This document shows, one piece after another, positions 17,187 to 24,559 of a DNA stretch of 64,000 nucleotides. The first letter of the stretch is position 1; every line of letters begins with the position of its first letter. Under the pieces are notes generated by a model. That model was not told the origin of the DNA, did not search any database, and was given only the letters and a program-made list of their open reading frames with translations. The DNA is from JAEUHZ01 sp964552795. GTDB taxonomy: Bacteria; Planctomycetota; UBA1135; GCA-002686595. Location: NCBI GenBank assembly GCA_964552795.1, contig CAZKIO010000019.1:7653-71652 (forward strand), given 5' to 3'. The translations under genes and the position numbers were made by a program.

Positions 17187-17522
17187 ATGACCTGTGCTCC
17201 GCGCGCGGCTCCGACGGCCGCCCTGGCTCTCGCCGCGCTGTTCGCGCTGGGCTCGTGCTCGAGCCTCTCGTTCGAGCGCAAGACGGAAACGTCGGGCACG
17301 TTCCGGGCGACCGGCTTCGCCTTCACGATCTTCTCGATCGATCTGCCCAAGGGCGCGCTGCTCATCGCGCGCGAGAACGCCTCGGACGCCAACCTCGCCA
17401 ACATGGAGGTCACCGAGACGGTGGTGTTCCCCTACCTGGGGCCCTTCGACTGGATCCTCGACATCATCTCGGTGCGCTGGGCGAAGGTCGAGGGAACCTG
17501 GGGATACGCCGCCGCCCCGTGA
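17187..17522 (+). CDS. Small lipoprotein
   Basis: 111 residues. A signal peptide with lipobox (LFALGSCSSL) is followed by one compact beta-alpha domain (ATGFAFTIFSIDLPKGALL). The family is not recognised. The 3' end overlaps the GT2 gene on the other strand by 59 bases. The lipobox, the -10 element just upstream and the codon use support a real gene. Confidence 0.65.
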   Translation: MTCAPRAAPTAALALAALFALGSCSSLSFERKTETSGTFRATGFAFTIFSIDLPKGALLIARENASDANLANMEVTETVVFPYLGPFDWILDIISVRWAKVEGTWGYAAAP

Positions 17523-18288
17523 GGAGCTTCAGCCGCCAGCCGAGGATCCACCCCAGGATCTTCCAGCCGGCGCGCAGCGTTCCGACGAGCGTGCCGCTGA
17601 CCTTGCTGCGGCCGCCGGCCCGCAGGCGGTAGCGCACGGGCACCTCGAGCACCCGCAGGCGCGCGACGCGCGCCTTGAGCTGCATCTCGACGGTCCAGCC
17701 GTAGTCGCGGTCCCCCATCGCGAGGTGCCGCAGCGCATCGACGCGGATCGCGCGGAAGGGGCCGAGGTCCGTGTGCCGCGCGCCGAACAGCCAGCGCAAC
17801 AGCACGCACGCCAGGCCGTTGCCCAGGCGCTGCTGCGGCGTCAAGGCGGCGCGCGCGTTCGGATCGAGCGTGCGCGAGCCGACCACGAACTCCGCGCCGC
17901 CGGACAGGATCGGCGCGAGGATCGCCGGGAGGTCCTCGGGATGGTCCGAGTGGTCGGCGTCGAGGAAGACCACGACGTCCCGCTCGCGCAACGGCAGGAG
18001 CTGGGCCCACCGCTCACCGCCGGCCGGCGGCGGCGCGTCCCCGAGCAGCACGGCGAGCCCCGCCAGGCACGCGCTGCCGTAGCCGCGCCGCGGCTCGGGG
18101 ACGACCAGCGCGCCGCCCTCGCGCGCGACGCGCGCGGTCGCGTCGCGCGATCCGTTGTCGGCGACGACGATCACGTCGACCGCGTCGCGCGGCAACGCGG
18201 CGAGCACGAGCGGCAGCGAGGCCTCCTCGTCGAGCGCGGGGATGAGCACGGCCACGCGCCTCGCGCGCGACTTCGACGATCCGTTCAC
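17464..18288 (-). CDS. GT2-family glycosyltransferase (dolichol-P-mannose synthase type)
   Basis: 274 residues. GT-A fold with the N-terminal VLIPALDEEASLPLVL, the nucleotide-binding VVADNGSRDAT and the metal-binding DADHSDHPEDL. Later motifs GPFRAIR and YGWTVEMQLKA are typical of the polyprenyl-phosphate-sugar synthase branch. The C-terminus (WKILGWILGWRLKLL) is amphipathic and may attach to the membrane; no full transmembrane pair is present. It starts inside the stop of the isomerase gene (ATGA). Confidence 0.9.
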   Translation of the reverse strand: MNGSSKSRARRVAVLIPALDEEASLPLVLAALPRDAVDVIVVADNGSRDATARVAREGGALVVPEPRRGYGSACLAGLAVLLGDAPPPAGGERWAQLLPLRERDVVVFLDADHSDHPEDLPAILAPILSGGAEFVVGSRTLDPNARAALTPQQRLGNGLACVLLRWLFGARHTDLGPFRAIRVDALRHLAMGDRDYGWTVEMQLKARVARLRVLEVPVRYRLRAGGRSKVSGTLVGTLRAGWKILGWILGWRLKLLTGRRRIPRFPRPSPSAPR

Positions 18289-19316
18289 GAATCGCGCTTC
18301 AGGATCACCCAGCCCGCGGGCGTCCGCAGGACCGGGGTCGTCTGCCCCGGCGCGAGCAGCGTCGCGACGCGCACCGCGTCGGAGAGGCCCGGCGTGCCGC
18401 GGTGGACCCAGCCCAGGTCGCCGTCGCGCTCGCGCCCGCCCGTGTCGCCGGTGAGCTCGCGCGCCAGGGCGCGGAAGTCCTCGCCCGCGTCGCTGCGCGC
18501 AAGGGCGCGGTCGGCGGCGGCCTTGGCGGCCGCCTCGCCGGGCGCCAGCGCCGGATCGGCGCCCTGCGCCGTGTCGTGCGGGAACAGGATCGCGCGCAGG
18601 CGCACGAACGGGTTCTCGCGCAGCGCGGGATCCACCTCGGAAAGCGGCACGCGGCGGATCCAGTTGAGGCCCAGCGGCTCGATCTCGACGGGGCCGATCA
18701 CCTCGCCTATCCGCGCTTCGAACGCCATGCGCTTCAGCAGGATGTCCGCGCGCCCGCGTTCGAAGATCGCGAACTGGCCGCCGCGCGCCGCCGATGCGCG
18801 GTCGTCGGACAGATCGCGCGCCACGGCCGCGAACTCCTCGCCGGCGGCCAGGCGCGCGCGCACGAGATCCGCCTTGCGCGCGCCCTCGTCGCCGGACGCC
18901 GCGACCTGGATGCGCAGGACCGCCGCGTGGCTCTCGACGCGCTGCAGGAGCACGACGCCCGACGGCAGCGCGAACGGCGCACTGACCTCCCCGATCCCCG
19001 CGCCGAACAGGAACGCGTCCAGCTCGGGCGCCAGCACGCCGGGCACGAACGCGCCCATCTCGCCGCCGGTGCGCGCCTCGGGCGCGGCCGAGTACTCGGC
19101 CGAGAGGCGCGCGAAGTCGGTGCCGGCCCGGATCCGCTGGGCCAGTGCCTCCGCGAGCTCGAGCGCCGCCTCGCGCGTGCGCGTCGCGGCCGAGCCTTCC
19201 ACGCCGGCGTGGGTCAGCACGATGCGCCGCGCGGCCGCCAGCGGCGGCGGCTCGTCGCCCAGGTGCAGCGGGTGCAGGAGGAGCGAACCGGCGAGGAACA
19301 GCAGGGCGGCGTGCAT
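18285..19316 (-). CDS. Parvulin-type peptidyl-prolyl isomerase, secreted
   Basis: 343 residues. After a signal peptide (MHAALLFLAGSLLL), two stretches resemble PpiC/rotamase domains: one near residues 30-120 (FARLSAEYSAAPEARTGGEMGAF) and one near the C-terminus (DFRALARELTGDTGGRERDGDLGWV). Such proteins assist folding of exported or outer-membrane proteins, as SurA and PpiD do. The start has TATGCT 9 nt upstream. Its stop overlaps the GT2 start as ATGA. Confidence 0.85.
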   Translation of the reverse strand: MHAALLFLAGSLLLHPLHLGDEPPPLAAARRIVLTHAGVEGSAATRTREAALELAEALAQRIRAGTDFARLSAEYSAAPEARTGGEMGAFVPGVLAPELDAFLFGAGIGEVSAPFALPSGVVLLQRVESHAAVLRIQVAASGDEGARKADLVRARLAAGEEFAAVARDLSDDRASAARGGQFAIFERGRADILLKRMAFEARIGEVIGPVEIEPLGLNWIRRVPLSEVDPALRENPFVRLRAILFPHDTAQGADPALAPGEAAAKAAADRALARSDAGEDFRALARELTGDTGGRERDGDLGWVHRGTPGLSDAVRVATLLAPGQTTPVLRTPAGWVILKRDS

Positions 19317-19325
19317 CAAGCGTCG

Positions 19326-19331
19326 AGCATA
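19326..19331 (-). promoter_or_regulatory. -10-like TATGCT of the isomerase gene
   Basis: It ends 9 nt before the ATG at 19316, inside the 20-base space after the repeat-protein stop. Confidence 0.3.
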
Positions 19332-19336
19332 GTGGA

Positions 19337-22300
19337 TCAGTCCAGGTCGATCCGCAGTTCGGTTTCGCCGCGGCCGCCCTCGATCACCACGTCCTTCTCG
19401 GCGCGCGAGGCGCCGCGCTGCGCCTCCAGCCGGTACTTGCCGGGCGCGTAGCGCCCCAGTTCGACGCGGCCCTCGACGTCGCTGGCGCCCTCGCCGCGGA
19501 AGAAGCCCTCGAGCGCGCGGCCCGGGTCGTTCCCGCCGGCGGCGCCTTCGCCGCCCGCGGAACGCAACTGCGCGCGCGCGCCGGAGACCGGCAAGCCGCC
19601 CTTGGTGATGCGCACGCCGACGAGCACGCCGCGCGTGAGCGCCAACTCGACGTCGCCGGGTTCGCGCCCGCGCTCGACGACGATGTCGTCCTTCTGGCCC
19701 TGCGCCCAGCCGTCCGCGTTGGCGGAGAGCCGATAGGTGCCGGGCGCGAGGCCCTTCAGCGCGAAACGGCCCTCGGCATCGCTGCGCGTCGTCTCGATGC
19801 CCTCGGTCCCCGCTCCGGAGCGCACGGCGACCACGCGGGCGCCCTCGACGGCGGCGCCGTCGCCGACCACGCGGCCGGTGATGCCCAGCGCCGGCAACAG
19901 GCGGACGGTGATGCCGCGCTCGACACGGTTGGAGTCGACGCGCACGCGCAACGGCTCGCTGGGCGCGTAGGTCTCGCCTTCCTGGCGCCGGCGCCACGAC
20001 GGCGTCTGGGCCACCAGCTCGTACTCGCCAGTCTCGAGGCGCTCGAAACTGAACTCGCCCTTGTCGTTCGTGTTGCGGCGGATGCTGCCGGCGTCGCGCG
20101 CGATCATGCTGCCGAGCAGTCCCTTGGCCGCCGGCAGGCCCAGGCGCCGCAGCGCGACCTGCGCGTTGGCGATCGGCTGGCCCGTGCGCTCGTCGACGAC
20201 GCGGCCTTCGGCACCGCCCTCGGGCAGGCGCACCTCCACCTCGAACTCGGGAAGGTCCGGCACCTCCAGCGACGTGCGCACCTGCGGGCCGTCGCCGTCG
20301 AACTGCAGTTGCCACAGCCCCGGCGCGAGGCCCGCGAACTCGAAGCGCCCCTCGCCGAGCATCTTGGCGGCGCGGAACTCGACGCCCAGCATGTTGTCCG
20401 TGTCCGTGCTCGTGGCGATCAGGTTCCCGCGCGCGGCCGGCTCGCCGCGGTAGGTCACGACGCCGCGCACGCGGCATGCCGCCGCCGTGCTGTCCACCAG
20501 GTCGAACTCGACGACCTCGCCCGCGGGGACGGTCACGAGGTCGAAGTTGAGCGTGCCGAAGAACGTCGCCGGGTTGAGGTCCTCGTCGCCGCGCGTCGCC
20601 ACCAGGAAGTAGGTGCCGGGCGAGACGTGCCGGATCGCGTAGTTGCCCTGCGCGTCGGTCGAGCCCTGGAACACGCCGCCGCCCGAGCCGCTGCCCGGCC
20701 CGCCGAACGCCGCGGGCGAGAAGGCCAGGACGATCTCGTCGGGCACCGGCCGCCCGAAACGGTCCGTGACCGTGCCGACGATGCCGCCGCCGTCGGTGAG
20801 CACGATCACGACGTTCTCGAGCACGCCCTCGGCCTCCAGCTTCTTGGGCTCGGCGGCACCGGGACTGTGATCGCGGTGGAACGCGTGCACGCGGATGGTG
20901 CCCGCCTCGACCGCAGTCAGCTCGAACTCTCCGCGCGCGTTGGTCAGCACGGCGCGATCGCCCAGGATCCCCATGCCCGCCGCGAACGGCAGGAAGCCGG
21001 CCGGGATGTCGTCGACGCCGTCCGCGCCGGCCGCCATCATCGGCTGGAAGGGGCCGTTGGGCATGCCGTTGCCGCGCCCGCCGCGGCGTCCGCCGCGCTG
21101 GCCGCGCTCGCGCCGCCCGGAGCGGCCGCCGTCGGAGTTCTGCGCGACGACCTGCGCGCCGACCACGGGCTGGCCCCCGCCGTCGACGACCTTGCCGCGC
21201 ACCACGCCGCCCGGCGTGAGCTGCACGATGACGCCCTTGCGGGTCTCGCCCTCGACGACTTCGACGTCGACCGTGGCCGGCAGGTAGCCCGGCGCGCTGA
21301 AGCGCAGCGCCGACTTGCCGGGCCGCACCGACTCGACGCGGAAGCTGCCGCCCGCGTCCTCGACGAGCTGGCCGCCCGAGAACGGGTTCTGGCCGCCGGG
21401 CGCGTCGTCCTCTACGTCGACGAGGTCGCCGCCGCCGACGGTGAAGCTCGTGACGGGCTCGCCGCGCGCCGCGTCCATCACGATGCCTTCGACGGCGCCG
21501 CCGCGCTGCAGCACGACCGTGACCTCGCCCGGGGACTTCTCTGGATCGTGCTTCAACTCGTGCTCGACGAAGCCGACCTTCGTGAACGTGACCTCGTAGG
21601 GCGCGTCGCCCGCGATCGGGCCCGCCAGGAAGCGGCCCTCGGCGTCCGACTTGGGCAGATCGAAGCCCTCGACCGCCTGCGCCATCATCGGCGCCAGCGA
21701 GAAGTCGAACTGGAAGTTGCGCCAGTCGACCAAGTTGAAGCGCAGCGTCACGCCGGGCACCGGCGCGCCGCGCGCGTCCACGACGCGGCCGGCCACCATC
21801 GCGCCCGGCTTCAGCACGATGTCCTCGGCCGACACGACGACGCCGTCGGCCAGGGACAGCCGCGCGCCGATCGCCGGCAGGTGCGTGCGCTCGATCGCGA
21901 CGACGTCGACGTCGCCCGGCGGCACGTGATTCATCACGTACGTTCCGTCCGCGCCCGTCACGCAGTGCGTCGTGGTCAGGATCTCCTCGACGCAGCGCAG
22001 GTTGCGCAGGCCGCGCGGAACGGCGCCCAGGTGCGCGTCGGCGAGCGGCACCGGTTCGCCGTCGTCGCGCAGCGCCAGCACGCGACCGGTGACCTGTCCG
22101 CCCCGGCGCGTCTCGACCGTGACCTGGGTGTCCTCGCCCGCGCGCACCGTGATGTTCAGGAGGTGCGACACCGCGAATCCCTGTCCCGTCACCGTGATCT
22201 CGTAGCCCTCGCCGGGCGGGATCCCGGGAACCAGGAACGCCCCGTCGGCGTCGGTCGCCGTCTCGAGCCAGCGCAGGTCGCCGCTGGTGACCGTGGCGAC

Positions 22301-22990
22301 GAACGCGCGCGTGCCGGGCACGAGCGCCACCGCGGCGTTCCGCGCGGGGCTGCCGTCGGGCGCCAGCACGCGCCCCACCACCCGGCCTCCCGCGTGGACG
22401 TACACGTCGATCGGACCGCCGGCTCCGGAGGCCAGCACGCGCGCGCGCGGCACGGACTCGGGCACCGCGTAGTCGCCGCGCGCCTCCAGGAAATACGTGC
22501 CGGTGCGCACGCCCTCGAAGCGGAAGCGGCCGTCGGCGCCGCTGACGGCCACGGCGATCGGCAGCACGCGCCTGGCCATTTCGCTCGGCCCGTTGAAGAG
22601 GCGCAGCACGCGGCCGAGGAACGCCGAACCGGCGGGCGGCATCGGCAGCAGTTCCACCGACACGCCGGCGACGCTCGCGCCGCTCGAGCGGTCCACGACG
22701 CGGCCGTCGAGCCGTCCGGGTCCCCGCAGACGCACGCCCGGCTTCACCGAGCTGATGCGCGTGCCGCCGTGGGCGGCGGCGCCGGAGAGTTCGAGCGGCG
22801 AGGTCGCGCCGGAGAGCTCCGCCGCCGGCACGGACGCCGTGGCGAGCGCCGAGGTCGACGGCCCCTCGGCATCCGCGACGTCGCCGCGGCGCAGCAGCGT
22901 GAACAGGACGCCCATGAGCAGGGCGACGACGACGAGCAGCGCGATGATGGGGCGCGCGGCCGCTCCGCGTTGCGGGCTGTGGCTTCGCAC
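19337..22990 (-). CDS. Membrane-anchored protein with about 11 carboxypeptidase-regulatory-like repeats
   Basis: 1,217 residues from a GTG at 22990 (SD GAGGAG, 10 nt spacing). An N-terminal membrane helix (PIIALLVVVALLMGVLFTLL) is followed by about 11 repeats of 80-110 residues. Each opens with a G-x-V-x-G-R/K-V strand such as GRVVDRSSG, GKVVDGGGQ or GRVVGDG, and later shows DAEGRF plus an L/I-x-P-G-x-Y turn. This is the CarboxypepD_reg/prealbumin-like beta-sandwich, common in surface adhesion and scaffold proteins. A Gly/Arg/Asn-rich loop interrupts the sixth repeat (around 21050-21130). It lies downstream of the DUF1501 gene. A TAGCAT -10-like element is at 23047-23052. Confidence 0.85.
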   Translation of the reverse strand: MRSHSPQRGAAARPIIALLVVVALLMGVLFTLLRRGDVADAEGPSTSALATASVPAAELSGATSPLELSGAAAHGGTRISSVKPGVRLRGPGRLDGRVVDRSSGASVAGVSVELLPMPPAGSAFLGRVLRLFNGPSEMARRVLPIAVAVSGADGRFRFEGVRTGTYFLEARGDYAVPESVPRARVLASGAGGPIDVYVHAGGRVVGRVLAPDGSPARNAAVALVPGTRAFVATVTSGDLRWLETATDADGAFLVPGIPPGEGYEITVTGQGFAVSHLLNITVRAGEDTQVTVETRRGGQVTGRVLALRDDGEPVPLADAHLGAVPRGLRNLRCVEEILTTTHCVTGADGTYVMNHVPPGDVDVVAIERTHLPAIGARLSLADGVVVSAEDIVLKPGAMVAGRVVDARGAPVPGVTLRFNLVDWRNFQFDFSLAPMMAQAVEGFDLPKSDAEGRFLAGPIAGDAPYEVTFTKVGFVEHELKHDPEKSPGEVTVVLQRGGAVEGIVMDAARGEPVTSFTVGGGDLVDVEDDAPGGQNPFSGGQLVEDAGGSFRVESVRPGKSALRFSAPGYLPATVDVEVVEGETRKGVIVQLTPGGVVRGKVVDGGGQPVVGAQVVAQNSDGGRSGRRERGQRGGRRGGRGNGMPNGPFQPMMAAGADGVDDIPAGFLPFAAGMGILGDRAVLTNARGEFELTAVEAGTIRVHAFHRDHSPGAAEPKKLEAEGVLENVVIVLTDGGGIVGTVTDRFGRPVPDEIVLAFSPAAFGGPGSGSGGGVFQGSTDAQGNYAIRHVSPGTYFLVATRGDEDLNPATFFGTLNFDLVTVPAGEVVEFDLVDSTAAACRVRGVVTYRGEPAARGNLIATSTDTDNMLGVEFRAAKMLGEGRFEFAGLAPGLWQLQFDGDGPQVRTSLEVPDLPEFEVEVRLPEGGAEGRVVDERTGQPIANAQVALRRLGLPAAKGLLGSMIARDAGSIRRNTNDKGEFSFERLETGEYELVAQTPSWRRRQEGETYAPSEPLRVRVDSNRVERGITVRLLPALGITGRVVGDGAAVEGARVVAVRSGAGTEGIETTRSDAEGRFALKGLAPGTYRLSANADGWAQGQKDDIVVERGREPGDVELALTRGVLVGVRITKGGLPVSGARAQLRSAGGEGAAGGNDPGRALEGFFRGEGASDVEGRVELGRYAPGKYRLEAQRGASRAEKDVVIEGGRGETELRIDLD

Positions 22991-23046
22991 GGACGGGGTT
23001 CTCCTCGGGGACGTGGGCGGCGCGTGGGAGCACCGGCGCCGCGTCC

Positions 23047-23052
23047 ATGCTA
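23047..23052 (-). promoter_or_regulatory. -10-like TAGCAT before the repeat protein
   Basis: It lies in the 134-base space after the DUF1501 gene, 56 nt upstream of the GTG at 22990. Confidence 0.2.
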
Positions 23053-23124
23053 GGGACCGGCCCCGCGTGAAGCTGTAAGAAGCCCGTTCCCGGCCCCGGC
23101 GCGCGCCGCGCGCGCCCCCTTCCT

Positions 23125-24549
23125 TCAGGCCAGGATCGCTTCGGCGACCTCGCCGTGCACGTCGGTCAGGCGGAAGTCGCGTCCGGCGTGGTTGAAGGTC
23201 AGGCGCTCGTGATCGAGCCCGAGGAGGTGGAGCACGGTCGCGTGCCAGTCGTGGATCGACATGCGGCCGTCGACCGCCTCGATGCCGTGCTCGTCCGTCG
23301 CGCCGTAGGCGATGCCGCCCTTCACGCCGCCGCCCGCCATCCAGGTCGTGAAGCCGCGGTTGTTGTGGTCGCGCCCGTCGCCGTTCTGCGCGTAGGGCGT
23401 GCGGCCGAACTCGCCGCCCCACAGGACGAGCGTGTCCTTCAGCAGTCCCCTGCGCGCGAGATCCGTGAGCAGGCCGGCGATCGGCTTGTCGATCGCGCGG
23501 CACGAGCGCGACAGGTCCTCGCGCAGGTTGCGGTGGTGGTCCCAGCCCCCCTGGCTGACCTCGATGAAGCGCACACCGGCCTCCGCCATGTGGCGCGCGG
23601 CGAGGCACTGGCGTCCGAAGCCGTCGCTCTCGTCCGCGCCGATGCCGTACAGGTCGAGCGTGGCCTGCGATTCCCTCGAAAGGTCGAGCAGGCCGGGCAG
23701 CTCGGCCTGCATGCGGAAGGCGAGCTCGTAGGACTGGATCACCGCCTCGACCTCGTCGCTGCCGCGTTCGCGCTTGTGCTCCTCGCGGTTGAGCTTCTCG
23801 AGGAGATCGAGCTGCTTGCGCTGCGCGTCCTTGTCCATCCGCGCGTTCGCGAGGTTCGCCACGGCCTCCTCGCCGGCGCGCTGGCCGCGATTGCCGCGCG
23901 CGATGCCGACGCGCAGGCCCTGGTACGTGGCCGGCAGGAACGCGCTGCCGTAGTTCTGCGCGCCGCCCTGGCCCGACGGCGGGTTCAGCGTCACGAAGCC
24001 CGGGAGGTTCCGGTTCGCCGTGCCCAGGCCGTACAGCGTCCACGCGCCGAGGGACGGCCGAACGAACTGGAAGCTGCCCGTGTGCAGCTTGGTGAACGCC
24101 TGTGGGTGCGCCGGGACGTCGGTGTGCATGCCGTTCAGCAGGCACAGCTTGTCGGCGTGAGCGGAGAGCTCCGGGAACAGCTCGCTCATCCACAGGCCGC
24201 TCTGGCCGCGGCGCGTGAACTTCCACGGCGACCCCATCAGCTTCGCGCCCTGGCGGATGCGGCCGCTGAGCGCCTGTCCGTCGTCCGCGGCAAGGCGCGG
24301 CTTGTAGTCGAAGGTGTCGACGTGCGAAGGACCGCCGGCCATGCACAGGAAGATCACGCGCTTCGCGCGTGCCGCGTGGTGCGGTGGCTTGGGCGCCAGC
24401 GGATCGGACGGCTCCTGCGCGGCGGCCTGCGCGGCGAGGCCGCGGAACGCGAGCCAGCCGAAGCCCAGCGAAAGGGCGCGCAGCACGTCGCGGCGCGAGG
24501 CGTCGCCTGGCATCGCCGGTCCGCAGCAATCCTTCGGGTTCCTCTTCAT
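23125..24549 (-). CDS. DUF1501 protein, Tat-exported
   Basis: 474 residues. The twin-arginine motif SRRDVL (residues 18-23) precedes a hydrophobic stretch. Typical DUF1501 elements follow: IFLCMAGGPSHVDTFDYK, LVLWGGEFGRTP, DHNNRGFTTWMAGGG and the C-terminal DWHATVLHLLGLD. The family belongs to the alkaline-phosphatase/sulfatase-like superfamily, and its reaction is unknown. It is typically paired with PSCyt1/DUF1549/DUF1553 proteins, as here: the partner's stop is 10 bases upstream, so they are cotranscribed. Confidence 0.95.
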   Translation of the reverse strand: MKRNPKDCCGPAMPGDASRRDVLRALSLGFGWLAFRGLAAQAAAQEPSDPLAPKPPHHAARAKRVIFLCMAGGPSHVDTFDYKPRLAADDGQALSGRIRQGAKLMGSPWKFTRRGQSGLWMSELFPELSAHADKLCLLNGMHTDVPAHPQAFTKLHTGSFQFVRPSLGAWTLYGLGTANRNLPGFVTLNPPSGQGGAQNYGSAFLPATYQGLRVGIARGNRGQRAGEEAVANLANARMDKDAQRKQLDLLEKLNREEHKRERGSDEVEAVIQSYELAFRMQAELPGLLDLSRESQATLDLYGIGADESDGFGRQCLAARHMAEAGVRFIEVSQGGWDHHRNLREDLSRSCRAIDKPIAGLLTDLARRGLLKDTLVLWGGEFGRTPYAQNGDGRDHNNRGFTTWMAGGGVKGGIAYGATDEHGIEAVDGRMSIHDWHATVLHLLGLDHERLTFNHAGRDFRLTDVHGEVAEAILA

Positions 24550-24559
24550 GGTCGTCAGC

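Noticed and set aside
19145..23053. A 1,300-codon open frame on the plus strand opposite the repeat protein
   Set aside because: Its translation is low-complexity His/Arg/Ala with no domain. High GC keeps antisense frames open; the minus strand encodes recognisable repeats.
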